Positions 1 to 13,620 of a stretch of DNA of 64,000 nt are shown here, in pieces. The notes beneath the pieces are model-generated. The model was not told the DNA's origin. It saw only the letters and a list, made by a program, of their open reading frames with translations, and ran no database searches. The DNA lies in assembly GCA_026826555.1 (NCBI GenBank), contig JAKSZT010040190.1, positions 1,150,596 through 1,214,595 on the forward strand, given 5' to 3'. The position numbers and the translations under genes were made by a program. The stretch is from Tolypeutes matacus. Taxonomy: Eukaryota; Chordata; Mammalia; Cingulata; Chlamyphoridae. Numbering within the stretch: the first letter of the stretch is position 1; each line of letters begins with the position of its first letter.

Positions 1-460
1 CCTTGTTTTCTATCATTAGCAATCTTGCCTGCCTTTTACTGCCCTCCAGAATGTTTCTCTCTCTACTCCAAAAATCAGGTACATTTCCCCAGTACTACCC
101 ACAGACTCATCTCATTGTTTCCTGCCATATCTAAAGACTGGTCTATTATTCTAATAATAGGTCTCTCTCTTCTCAAGATTGCATCATTCTATTTAGTACT
201 CACCATAGTACTTTCTATTATCACATTTGCTCTTCAAATAGACTAAAAGCTTCCTCAGCTTAGGTGTCTAATATTTGTTCTGAGACCTTCCTCCAACTTC
301 CAATACCTGGTGGCTCTTTAAGGATGCAGCAGAATCTCCATACATTTCTGACAGGAAAAGTAGTTTATTTGGACTTGTCTTGCCAAGTAGGTAAATTTAA
401 TCCATCCGAGTCCCTTCCTCTTTCTGTTGCAGTCTTAACTCCTTCTCCCTAGATCTGTCT
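1..460. other. No recognisable gene or repeat
   Basis: AT-rich unique-looking sequence with short open frames that look random. I see no coding signature, splice-framed exon or clear repeat here. Confidence 0.4.
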
Positions 461-499
461 TCAGTCATCCAAGTAAGTACTTACCAAGAGCTTACCATG

Positions 500-880
500 T
501 GCCAGGCGCCAAGTTAGGTAAAAAGTGCTGGAATGAACTTACACTGTCAGTCTTTTGCATTCTTCATGGTTTCTCCCTTACCCAGGTCCTGCACTTTACT
601 TTTCTTCACCAGTGCTCCAGAAAAGCGTCAAGCAGGTTTATTAGCTCCATTTGTCTGATGTGGATGATGGAAGGGGGAAAGGAGAGAAATGATCGAAGGC
701 TAAATTTTTACATGCGCTCTCACTCTTAATCGTCACAATCACTCTATGAAATATACACTACGTTATTATCCTCATTTACACAAACGAGGAAACCAAGGCT
801 TGGAGAGGTTAAGAATTTGCCCCAAGTCCCAGACCTAACTAGAGAATGGTGGTCTCAGAATTTGAACCCAAGTTTAAAGG
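500..880 (+). repeat. MIR-like SINE relic(s)
   Basis: Two degraded MIR-type stretches. The first (around 490-530) has the 'accatgtgccaggc' core motif. The second (around 735-870) has the 'cctcatttacac...gaggaaac' block followed by 'gaggttaag'. Both are typical of the ancient mammalian MIR family. Exact ends cannot be set by eye. Confidence 0.6.
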
Positions 881-1019
881 ATTCTAGCGTAGGTACTCTT
901 CAGCCATTTCGTTCTGGACTTTTAAGTCCCATAAGGATCAGAAATATAAACTGGGGCCACTGTTGGTCTTCCTTAGTTCCCACGGCCCTGGCATCCCAGG
1001 AACAGCAAGCATAGTCGGT

Positions 1020-1760
1020 GACTCAAGCGTCCTTTGAGTCTCGGAAACGCTGACCCAGAAACGAGAATGGAGGAACGCTCCCGGGCGCCCCCCAGTCTGA
1101 CCCAAATCCGCTACGTTCCTGGCCTGCCTCTCCCGGGCGAGAGGCACTTGCCAGCTGGGCTGGGCTAAAGCAGCAGGGTCCGCCTCCCCCGTTAGCGGGC
1201 GTGTGGGATCTCTGCTGAGGCGGCAGCCCTGAGAGACCGCTCCTCTTCCCGGAGGCCCCACGGCTTCGTCCCACCCAGTGCCGGGGCCTCAGGGAGCCAC
1301 GCTCTAGGAAGCCCCCGGCGGGGTGCGACAGCCACCGGAAGGGCCCGAACCGGAAGCTGTGGCCGCCTCAGAAGCCCGCCCCCAGAGCCCCTTCCGGGGT
1401 CTCTCATGGGACTCCCGGAGATTTTTCACAAGCCCGTGGTCGCTCGACTCTGCGAGAAGAGCTGGCCCTCGTCAGGCCAGTCCCAACGGCTCCCCGGCAG
1501 CGCGTTCTCGGAGTCCCCTCAACGGACCTCCTCTTCCTTCACCCAAAAGGTCCTGGGTCTCTTCCCACCCCGGAACCTCAGTGTTTAGGGAGCGAGGAAA
1601 GGTCGGGCCCCTTTCTTCGCCCTCTCGCGACTTCTAGCGTGTTCGCCAATTTCGGTTATAAACGGCTTCAGAGCGGTTCTCTTAGTGGCTCTGTGAGCAG
1701 GGCTCAGCGTCCTACGCGCCAAGGCCTGGAAACGACTGGGAGAGGAGGGATGGCCGGTGA
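1020..1760. promoter_or_regulatory. CpG-rich promoter-like region
   Basis: GC-rich, CpG-dense block with many CGs between about 1020 and 1740, unlike the AT-rich surroundings. A strong plus-strand splice donor lies at 1756/1757 (CCG|GTGAGTA), so a plus-strand non-coding first exon could end there and run toward ZSCAN16. In the human cluster ZKSCAN8 follows ZSCAN16 in the same orientation. Here that places the ZKSCAN8 promoter just left of ZSCAN16, with transcription leaving the window leftward. The ZKSCAN8 assignment is positional inference only; no ZKSCAN8 coding exon is in the window. A divergent, antisense-type transcript is equally possible. Confidence 0.55.
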
Positions 1761-1999
1761 GTATCGGGATGAGGGTGAAGGGGCTGGTGTTCACAGCCTG
1801 TAAACCGGCTGGACCATCCGGTTTGGGATTGCGATTAGGTATACCTTTAGAGAGCAGTTCAGAATCATGGTAATTGTTTACATTACGGGTATTAGTTAAA
1901 AACACAAAAGCAATAACGCAGTAAATTCATGTAGGTCACATACTAGTTAACTGATTTACGCAGCTTTGAGAAGAAAATGCTAAGGAAAAGACCTAACAG

Positions 2000-2220
2000 C
2001 ACTAATAATAGCGCTTACAATGTGCCAGATGCTTTAAACGCTTTTCATTTCGTCACTTAATTCTTACAACTTTATCAAGTAGATACCACTATACCATCAT
2101 TTTACAGATGGGGAACCTGAGGAACAGAATAAGTGAATTAGCCAAGGCCATGTGACTGATAACTGGTAAAGCAAGGATTCACACCCAGCCAGTCTGCTCT
2201 GTGTTCTACTGCCTTTCATG
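2000..2220 (+). repeat. MIR SINE relic
   Basis: Carries the usual MIR order: 'acaatgtgccagatgct', 'cattttacagatgggga', then 'ctgaggaacagaataagtgaattagccaaggccatgtg' style sequence and an 'agcaaggattcacacccag' end. Diverged ancient copy with no role seen. Confidence 0.75.
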
Positions 2221-2991
2221 GATACTATGATTTTATCTTAAATTTAGGAAATGTGTTATTTAGCTGAAAGTGTAAGTTTGTACAGAGACATGTTATTGTA
2301 GCAGTGTAATAAACTTAGTATTTTTCTCAGTTTTTGATTCTGTAATAAAAGAAATTCTTGAGCCATTTAAAGTTTAGGTAACCGTTTAGCCATTTTGTTT
2401 GTAATATAAATATCTCTTTTCCTTTTCTGCCTCCTGATCTCAGTTCCTAACGAAAGTGAGCAACACTCTAATATCTGGGAAGAAGGTAGTGGCTTGGGGG
2501 CAAAAAGAGGATGAGAGAACAAGAGGAGGGTTCCTAGAAATATCTTCATGCTGGAAGAGCAAGAGATCTCAGTTTTTAAGGAGCAAACATCCCAGAAAGA
2601 CAGAATTAAAATGATTGAGTAGTTGAAATACAAGGACAGAAACAAACAAAAACCATTTCTTAGTAGGCAGAAGGACCTACATTGGGTTCTACAGATTCCC
2701 ATTTCTGTGGTGCTGGTCCCAGCAGCATATATAATAGATAAGCCCGCTTTATCGCTTTATCCTGGACTTTTTCATGAGCTCAGAGTTCTCTCCTAGGAAT
2801 GGGAAGAGAGTCTACAACTGGGCCTGTAAATAGCAGGTCTCTTTATACCCCCACTGTAGATTTGAAGGCATAGTAATAGGTTAATTTCCCTTTATTTTCC
2901 TGGACCCACTTGATTGCAACTCCTGCTTGCAATTTTAGCAGGTAAATTTAGAGTAACTTTTCACCTGAGACCAACTATAAAAACTTGGATG

Positions 2992-3030
<39 letters not shown>

Positions 3031-4211
3031 TAAAAGCTTGTGAGGGCTAATCAGACAGTGAGGAATTACAAGACAAGAATCTGGAGGGGTAAGCCTAGCA
3101 CTCAAAGCCAGTTTTGCCCTGATGGCATTTGATAATTAGAAAAAAAAATAGTGTGAAACTAAACTTCCATTTTAGTGACCTCATGGGGCTAAGGGGCTAC
3201 ATTCAAAGGTCAGAGTCTGCCAAAGCTGGTGACTCTTAGAAACCATTCCCCTCTTTTAGTTGGGACTTCCAAAGGGCTACATCAGTCTAAGAGTGTATAA
3301 TAAGCAAATCAGCCCTTGCATGAATTTGCATTGAGTTTTGAGTCATTAAGAGTTCCAGCAAGCTTAAAGCCTTCAACCTGGATTGCCATAATCCTGGACT
3401 GGTAGCAACCCTAGGAACCTGGTAGAAGCAAATAAAAATTATCTTTGAAGGAAGATATTCCTCAAATTATCCCTACAATTTTTTTTTTTCCCAAATGTAA
3501 TGCCCAGCACCAGGTAAACAAGGGAACAAGTCACAAGAAACACAAACTAAGAAGCAGACTCACAAAAATTTTAGTGTATTGGAATTAGGGTTTGACCACA
3601 AAACAGTTATGTCTGCTATCTTCTAAGAAATAAAGCTAAATTTGAAATTTTCAGCAGGGAACTGGAAACTAAAACGTAAAATGTAAAGCAGATTTGAAGA
3701 TTTGAAGAAAAATATTCTAAAAAGCCCAATAACCAAAACTAACTTAGTGGATGTTTTTTGACAGATTAGACACAGCTAAAGACATACTTAGTGAACTGGA
3801 GGATAAGACAGAAGAAACTATTCAGAACTGAGTCAATGCGTGCATTGGTCAACAGACCTTTCTTAAAGCAGAGCTTCATCTCTTTTCTCACTTGAGAATA
3901 TTAATTCTGAATCTCATCCAGGTTGTTGGCAACTTCGCTTTAGACAAAGGAGTTCTTTAACAAGGGTGTCTTCCATGGAGGATTTTAAGGAGGAAAGAAT
4001 AATAAAATTCTTCATTTTAATAAATTAAGCTCATAGTCTCAGATTTTCAACACTCCTGCTCCTGTTCCTGTTCCATTCCTCTCTAGATTCTTCTCTGTCT
4101 TTCTTTTGTTTCTATAAGGTTGAGTCATATGAAATTATTTGACTGTTTTTGACCTACAAAAATAGCAATTTCTTATGCTTAACTTAATATATAAAAGTAT
4201 TTTCATGTGAG
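2221..4211. other. No gene seen; poly(A) tract at about 2999-3025
   Basis: About 2 kb with no supported exon. The one distinctive element is an A26-27 homopolymer near 3000, possibly the tail of an unrecognised retroelement. A short T run lies near 3480. Confidence 0.4.
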
Positions 4212-4224
4212 AATTTAGGTGTCT

Positions 4225-5792
4225 AGGACCAAGATGGCAGTGCCCAGTGAAGGGCCCGTATTTGCTCCAGGGGTTGAAAAGAATTGTTCACTCCCCTGAA
4301 AGGATCCCTCAGGAAATATGCCAGCTCATAGTTGAGGGGATTGCCCTGGAAGAGGGAGGAGTATTCGCAAACGACACATCTGCCACATTCCAGTCAGTTA
4401 ATGGATCACCCCAAACAGAACAACCTCCATTGGAATCTACAAGCAAAGAAGCTTCTTTAGCCGAGTGGAACTGTTTACTTCTTTGAAATGGGCAGGTAAG
4501 CTCCCTGAGCTATTTTCACTTGTCTGTGCAAAATATGGCTGGGTCACAGTTGAACGTGATATGCTCAAGTGCTCCAGCTGTCAAGCTTTTCTCTGCCAGT
4601 TTACAGCCAGTTTTTGACTTTAAAATATATAAGAAACAATGTGCTGAGCTGATGAAAGCCTTGTGTGCTGCCCATGAGAAGTTCTGTTTCTGGTCAGACA
4701 GCCCCTCTCCAGATCGATTTGGAATGTTGCTGTTGGATGAACATGCTGTTCTTCTTAGTGAGTTCCTAGATTGTTTTCAAAGTCTTTGTCACTTGGACCT
4801 CCAGCTTCCTTCTCTGAGGCCAGAGGACTTGAAAACTATGTGCTCGGCAGAGTATAAGATTAGTAGTCTTCTCCTACACCTGTTTGAAGATTAACTTGAT
4901 CACTGAACTGATGAGAGAAAAACTATAACCAAGTTAGTCTCAGACATCCAAGTCCATGTCACTGCCTGTATTCTCTCTGTGTGTGGCCGCGCATGTAGTT
5001 CTTCCTTGGAGCCTATGCAGCTCTCCCTGATTCCATGTTCAACAATGTATGAGGAAGGTGGAGCTCTGAGGCTTCCAGTAGATTCAATCATTCATGACCA
5101 ACCTGGATGCATGCTTTGGCTTGATCAGCAACCCCATCCCAGGCCCTGACAAGTGGCCAGAGTGCTTCCGTCTGATGCCTGAATCTCCTTGGAGGATGAT
5201 AATTCATAGCCAGGATGCCACATTTTCCCCAGGCTCAGAGCAGGCCGGAAAGAGCCCAGGTCTCATCATCTCCCTAACTTGGAGCTGGGACTCTTCTAGT
5301 CCTATTGACCATCCTGAGCTGGAGGCTGCTCAGTGACCCGAAGCATGGGATAGGAGACACCTTCGATCTGAAAGTGCCATTTAGCCCTCTCCAGAGAGCC
5401 ACACAAGCTCACCTCTGCTCTTCTAGCAGCTCAGACACATCTTCTCAAGGCTTCTTTGATCCCACCTCTCAGCATAGAGACTGGTGCCCTTGGGTGAATA
5501 TCACACTTGGCAAGAAAACCAGAGAGAATGTGGAACTGAGTTAGATGCCAGCACCCAGGAAGAGCTGGGCTGGAAGGCAGTGCTAAATGCCCTCTTGGCC
5601 CACACACAGTCTAACCAGCCAACTGAAACAGACTCCATGAGTCTGAGAACTCAAGGAAGGTATTTTGAATATTCTGGCAGTCGGAATCTTTATGCTTATA
5701 CTGAAGATAATCCATCCTCTTCCTGCAAAGAATGGAAAGAGAACGACTTTTTGAAAATAAAAATATGAATTCCCCCCCAAAAAAGTAGTAAT
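4225..5792 (+). pseudogene. ZC3HC1: ZC3HC1 (NIPA) processed pseudogene
   Basis: Intronless copy of the mRNA for ZC3HC1/NIPA, a nuclear C3HC zinc-finger protein originally described as an ALK partner and later linked to the nuclear basket. The start context is at 4234. Recognisable family segments follow in order: the N-terminal 'SPERIPQEICQLI' region, the C3HC/BIR-like domain with 'CSSCQAFLCASLQP'-type sequence, 'HEKFCFWSDSPSPDRFG', 'FQSLCHLDLQLPSLRPEDLK', and the C-terminal 'TSQHRDWCPWVNITLGK'. The frame shifts several times (4247-4486, 4520-4894, 5094-5336, 5305-5544, 5484 onward) and stops interrupt it, so no full protein can be made. Sequence ends in an AATAAA-like signal near 5756 and an A-rich tail. 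A 13-bp TSD (aatttaggtgtct, 4212-4224 and 5793-5805) shows L1-mediated insertion. The 5' end starts only about 9 bases before the ATG. Confidence 0.93.
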
Positions 5793-5849
5793 AATTTAGG
5801 TGTCTGTATAATCTTTCAGCAGGTTGTTTTAGCTTTATCCTTAAAATGT

Positions 5850-6440
5850 ACTTTGAATCTGTTTATCTTCATGTCCATTGCTAACCCATGGTCCATGTCA
5901 CCACCTTCTCTCACCTGGATTTTCTGCAGTAGCTTCTTGCCTGGTCTCCTTGCTTCTGCTCTTGCCTGCCTGAGAAGCTAGAATGGTCTTTTTAAAAACA
6001 AAAATCAAATCCTGTCACTCCCTTCCAGTGGTCTTCCATCATATTTAGAATATACATCCTGGCCCCTGCTCATCTTTCTGACTTCATGTCAGTCCGTGCT
6101 CCCCTGATCCCAGTGCTTCAGACACAATGACCTTCTTTCAGTTCCTATAACACATCAGATTCATGCCTACCTTAGAGACTTAGGTTCCTTATGCCTGGAA
6201 TGCTTTTCTGCAAAGTTTCCCAAAGCTGGATATTTATATTTCAGCTTGCATATCAGCACTCCAGAAAAGACTTTTCTGACCATTTGTAGTAGCTATTCAC
6301 TCACTCTTTCATTTCAGTTTATTATTATGTTTTACTTAATGCAGCTCCATAAGAGCAGAGATCTTATTTATCTTATTCCCTGCTATATCTCAGGACCTCT
6401 TGGCACATAGCATGTACTCAGTAAGTACTGAGTGAATTAA
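5850..6440 (+). repeat. L2 LINE 3' relic
   Basis: Degraded L2 3'-end consensus order: 'cctgtcactcccttccagtgg', 'tgcctggaatgcttttc', then 'gcagagatcttatttatcttattc' and 'ggcacatagcatgtactcagtaagtactgagtgaatt'. Ancient and non-coding. Confidence 0.7.
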
Positions 6441-6499
6441 TGAGAAATAGGAGGTGAAGTCTTTGGTGTCAGAATTTAGCCTCACAGAACATATAACCT

Positions 6500-6975
6500 C
6501 ACAGGAGTGCTGTCCAATAAATAAAAATATAATGTGAACTACATATGTAATTATAAATTTTCTATCAGCCACATTAAAAGTAAAAAGAGATGACATTTTA
6601 ATAAAATATTTTATTTAAACTAATATCTAAAATATTGTTTCAACATTTAATCAATAAAATACTATTAATGAACTATTTTGTATTCTTTTTTATACTAAGT
6701 CTTCAAAAACTTGTTTTATACTTAAAGCACATTTGAATTTAGATACTAAATTTCCACTGAAAATACTTTATTGATATTGAGATTTCATATAGTTGAAAAA
6801 GTAGATTCACATACCCAAGTTTTTTCAAACATACTTAAAGGTTTTCCAATAATTGAATCAAACATCAATTTTTAAATTAAAATTAATAAAAAAATTAGTT
6901 CCTCATTTGCACTTGCCACATTTCAAGTACTCAGTAGTAACATATATAGAGGCTAGTGTACTGGATAGTGCACAT
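6500..6975. repeat. hAT-type MER relic (palindromic family)
   Basis: Begins with 'tgctgtccaataaa' and ends with 'ggctagtgtactggatagtgca', with 'ttcctcatttgcacttgccacatttcaagt' inside. These are hallmarks of the short DNA-transposon fossils that repeat 'gctgtccaata...tagccacatgtggc'. Related copies lie near 9800-10010 and 18860-19110. Confidence 0.55.
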
Positions 6976-7330
6976 CTATATCAAGGGAAAAGTATTAATA
7001 TTCATGGTTGGGTCAAGGGGCATAGGAGAAGGTAGCAACAGAAGTGTGGCTTGAGGGGAGGGAGGGAGCTCTGCAGAAATGCAGTGTCAGCTCTTTATGC
7101 AAGTCATACTTGAGGACAAATTCCTCTGCCCCTTACAAGTCAGTCAGGTATGGCTTCCTAAAGTGGACTATTTCCTTAGCATAATCACTGCACAGACTTT
7201 TAGATACTCTGGGAATCAGATTGTGGGGTAGGCAAAGGGCCCAGCGGTGCTGGTCAGATGTCGCATTTCTAAGCAGAATCATCTTAGATGATGTGGAAGA
7301 GTTGTGGAATCAGAACATTTTCCTATAGAG

Positions 7331-7523
7331 CAGTAGTTCTCAACCAGGGGTGTTTTGTCTCTCAGGGCACATTTGGCAGTGTCTAGACATTTTTACTTGT
7401 TCTGTTGGTATCTGGGTAGAGGCCAGGGATGCTCCTGTATATCATACAATGCAAAGGACAGTTCTCCACAACAACGAATTACCTGGCCCAAAATGTCAGT
7501 AGAGCCAAAGCTGAGAAACCTTG
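7331..7523 (+). repeat. MER5A-like hAT MITE
   Basis: Starts 'cagtagttctcaaccaggg', continues 'ggcacatttggcagtgtctagacattttt', and closes with the inverted end 'gctgagaaacctt'. This is the classic order of a MER5A-type non-autonomous hAT element. Confidence 0.75.
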
Positions 7524-9790
7524 ATATAGAGGATTTGAGTAAGCTAAATTGAGTTAGCCTCTATTTTCCAACCTCAGTATAACTCCCTTGTGATATACTA
7601 CTAAGGGGAGAACAGTTTGCTTTGGAGCATTTCCAAGTTTCCAGTTTTTTCACTATCAACAGACTTTGTAATTAGTTTTAATGAAATAAATTTCATGCTT
7701 AGAATGATAATGTGGACTCAGTAAAGATAAGTGATGTGCGCTGTGTACATGAGACTTGAAGCACCTTGGGATCAGAAGCTGAACTATTTACTTTTGTATG
7801 GCTTGTATCATATGACCCACTGTCTTAAATATGAGTGTGATGCCATAGTAGTAGTAGGATTATTTGTCTCCTCTCTTTCTTCTAACTGCATCCTTTATCT
7901 TTCTTTCCCTACACCCTTGCTCCTCTTCTGTGTAATCACTCTTCCTTCATTTCTTTATCCTCTATCTCATTTTCTCCTTCTTCATCACTGCCCACACCTA
8001 CTTCCCGTAGCCCCTTCCCTCCCAACTCATCTGTTCCCTCCATTTGTGGCTGTTGGCTCCTTCTCAGAACCCCATGGTCCTTTAGTAGCCTCTTACAATC
8101 AACTGTCTGTCTTCTTAAAACTGCAAGTTCTTGCCTTCTTCAAAAAGAAATAAAAGAAATAAAAGAATCTCTCCAAAAAGATTGGAGGAATGATGCATAT
8201 GCTTCTGACACAATTCTCTTTGAAGCTGCCTTCCATGTTCAGGGTGCTGAGAGAACAGGTGCTGTCCTGACCATCTAGGAGTGCTCTCTGCTAGAGTCCA
8301 GTGGTTTTGATAAGTGTAAATCAGGTTAAATTTTCTCTGCCAATAACTGACTGTGATTGAACTCTTATTTCCAACTGGTTGTACCTTCCGCAATTTCTTC
8401 TGAGTTTCTACACATTTACAAGGATATTGCCAGCTTTGCTATAGTACTGCCATCTGCTTAGATTAGATCTCTTTTGACCTCATGACTCCCTTGGCTTATG
8501 CCTGCAGTTGCCCCATGTCCCACTGGCCTTTTTCCTTTTGCATACATTACTCCAGGCTATTTCTGGCCTCATAACTTTGTCCCTCCCTGACTTTTACCAT
8601 TGCCCTTCTAGCCAACACTAAACCTGGGGTGGAACTGGTGGCAATCTGAAACCATACTTAAAAAGCATAGTAGCTTATCTCAGTGCTCCAAATCACTCTC
8701 CATTAGTCATCGAGAATGTCCAACTCTAAGACTTGAGAATTTTGGCAATATAGTGTTTCCTAGCAAAACTAAAGATAAAGGATGAAAACCATCATTCTGA
8801 AAGCACCTAACTTTATTTTTAAATAAGAATGTTTCCAATTCTAAAGATTTAATACTTTTCTCATCATGAACATGCAAAAAGTACCTTTGTTTTAATTGTT
8901 TCAAATGCTTTGGAATACTGTTCAGATAATTATGTTATAAAACAAGTATAGTGTGAAACTTGATGTTTTAAAAAATTTTTATCAGTTGCTGTAAAACATT
9001 CAGAGTAAATTTACATTTTTTTTAAATTAAAAGGAGCATTAATTTCAAAAGATAATAAAAGCTGTTTATCTTGATGGTGTTTGAGAATGATTTAAGATTT
9101 ACTTTGCTATTGTAGTAGATATAATGATTCTGATGGTTTTCCTAATCTCAAATAATGCAAAAGCAAGTGTACATAATTAATATTTTCAATAAGCCATATG
9201 AAGAGATTAGATCACTTCTTTGCTGTTTGTTTTGGTGATGGCTATTCCTAGAACCTGTCAGGGAACCAGAGATTTCTGACAGCTTGATGGTTCTGTGAAT
9301 TTGAAATTGTGGCCACAATTCCTGTCATGCTATAAATTCTTAAACTAAGGAATGTAAAACTATTCCAAACACATGAAATGCTAATGTATTCAGAAGCCAA
9401 AACAAACAAACAAAAAAACTGGATTACTCACTATCTATTAAAGTATTGGTATCCTGAGAGTTCCAGTTTTTCATTAGTGTAGCGTTATCAGACTGGATGC
9501 TAATCACACACTTTTCATAGAGGATAGGTGGTAATTTTAGCTTTCAATTTAGACTAGATTATTAGATTATTGTATAAACTTTAATAGTCATTTTCCTCCA
9601 GTTACAGTATATGCCCATTTTTTCAGGCTGGAAAAAAAATGCCATGAAGTTATCATTACTAAATTATTTTCTTTTATGGTGTTTCCATTTTATCTTTTTT
9701 GCCATTGTAGCCTCCTCGGGTGTTTAGCTGCCTTTCTGAACTCAGAATCACACAATATCAAGGCTGGAAGGTACCTTACCAGTAATCAAT
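7524..9790. other. No gene seen; pyrimidine-rich tract and L2-like fragment
   Basis: The plus strand is strongly C/T-rich at about 7860-8070. A short L2-like block ('gccccatgtcccactggcc...') lies around 8500-8600. Open frames here are low-complexity translations without family resemblance. Confidence 0.4.
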
Positions 9791-9796
9791 TTAGAA

Positions 9797-10013
9797 CAGC
9801 AATGGCCATTAGAACTTTCTGCCAGGATAGACATGGTCAATATCTGCTGTCCAATACAAGTAGCCACTAGCCACATGTGGCAACTGAGAACTTTCAAGTG
9901 TTGCTAATGTGACTGAGGAACCAAATTTTCTGTTTTATTTAACTTGAATTATTTAAGTTTAAATATAGCCACATATGCCTATGGCTACCATATTGGACAC
10001 TGCAATTCTAGAT
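9797..10013. repeat. hAT-type MER relic
   Basis: Contains 'agccactagccacatgtggcaactgag' and ends 'ggctaccatattggacactgca', the same family as the copies near 6500 and 18860. Non-coding fossil. Confidence 0.6.
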
Positions 10014-10309
10014 TAACCTCTCTTCATCTCCCTCAGTTTACAATGACCTGAGACCCAGAAGAGAAGTGTCTTATCCAAAGTTACAGATTCCTAATACTCT
10101 ATTATTCCCCTTTCCAGCGGCGCCTGCTAGTTAATGCTGCTTTTTTCTTCCACTTTAACGTTTTCCTCAGTCTGCTTTTTTTTTTTTTTTAAAAACCATT
10201 GGCCAAACAAAAATTTTCCCCAAAATGATCGTACCCCCTACTTTAAGATAAAAAAGGAATAAATATTTAGACTACTATACTAGTAATGACAGGAAAAAAA
10301 TAATTAACA

Positions 10310-10475
10310 TTGTTTAAGTTCTTAATTTCAAAAGCAGTTTTCATCTACTTTAATTTATCCTCACAAGATACCTGGTGTGCCTCTAATTTCATCTATACTT
10401 TACAGAAGGGGAAATGAAGGTAGAGAAAAAAATTTAATGTCTTGCCTAAAGCATACACTGTGAGTGGTCAGGTTA
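10310..10475 (+). repeat. MIR-like relic
   Basis: Weak MIR pattern: 'tatcctcacaagatacctggtgtg', 'actttacagaaggggaaatgaag', 'tgtcttgcctaaagcatacactg'. Strongly diverged. Confidence 0.45.
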
Positions 10476-10786
10476 AAAGGAGCTAAAGCAAAGAGAGGTA
10501 TAATTCACTGTGTTTCAGCCAGGAAACATGGGCATCTTGGGCTGCCAGTAAATAGCATAGTCAGTGGACAAGGCTTTCAAAATGATAATTCTTAATTTCT
10601 CCCCCAAACTGAACTAATTTAGAAATAAAAGGATATTTTACTCAGGTAGTTTCTCAGGTGCCAGAGAAAATTTAATAATGATTGAAGCTTTGCCTACATT
10701 TAGGAAACTCATAAGATTTCTAAGGTAGATTCTCTGTTAACTATTTAGGTCTGAATAGCTACAGAAATTTTCATACTTTCACCATA

Positions 10787-13140
<2,354 letters not shown>

Positions 13141-13149
13141 TCCCATTTG

Positions 13150-13300
13150 CCTTTTTTTTTTTTTTTAATTTTTTTTTTTTTAAAGATACTTAGATTACAT
13201 AAATGTTACACAAAAAAACACAGAGATTCCCATATGCCCCACCTCCCACAACCTCCCACATAAAACATCCTTCATTAGCGTGGCACCATTTACTTTTAAA
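13150..13300 (-). repeat. L1-type 3' end fragment (antisense)
   Basis: Begins with interrupted T runs (an antisense poly(A) tail) followed by 'gatacttagattacataaatgttaca' and 'gattcccatatgccccacctccca'. Nearly the same order recurs at about 57310-57400, so this is an interspersed family, probably a 3'-truncated L1 tail. Confidence 0.5.
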
Positions 13301-13358
13301 ATACTATAAAACACATGAGAAAGAATTGTAAGATATTCAGTTCTCCCCGTTCTTCTGT

Positions 13359-13454
13359 ATTTTTTTTTTTTTTTTTAACCAGGAGGTCCCGGGGATCGAA
13401 CCCGGGTCCCTCCATATGGGAGACGGACGCCCAACCAGTTGAGCCACATCTGAC
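13359..13454 (-). repeat. DAS-type tRNA-derived SINE
   Basis: Antisense poly(T), then a tRNA-like head containing the B box as 'gggatcgaacccgggtccct' and the A-box region 'ttgagccacatctgac'. A 14-bp TSD (ccccgttcttctgt) occurs at 13345-13358 and 13455-13468. Matches the armadillo/xenarthran DAS SINE pattern. Confidence 0.85.
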
Positions 13455-13620
13455 CCCCGTTCTTCTGTTTAAATAAAGATGATTCTCTATTAAGTGACTA
13501 CTATTATAATTACCAGTTTTATATATGGAAATGATTCCCATTACCTTAGCCAACAGCTAATACTAATACTATCCTTCTTGTTTTAAAACAAGAAATCCTG
13601 CATAAAAACACTTGGTCTCT

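Noticed and set aside
7731..8153. 140-codon plus-strand open frame
   Set aside because: Pyrimidine-rich translation (Leu/Ser/Pro/Phe) with no domain, splice context or family match.
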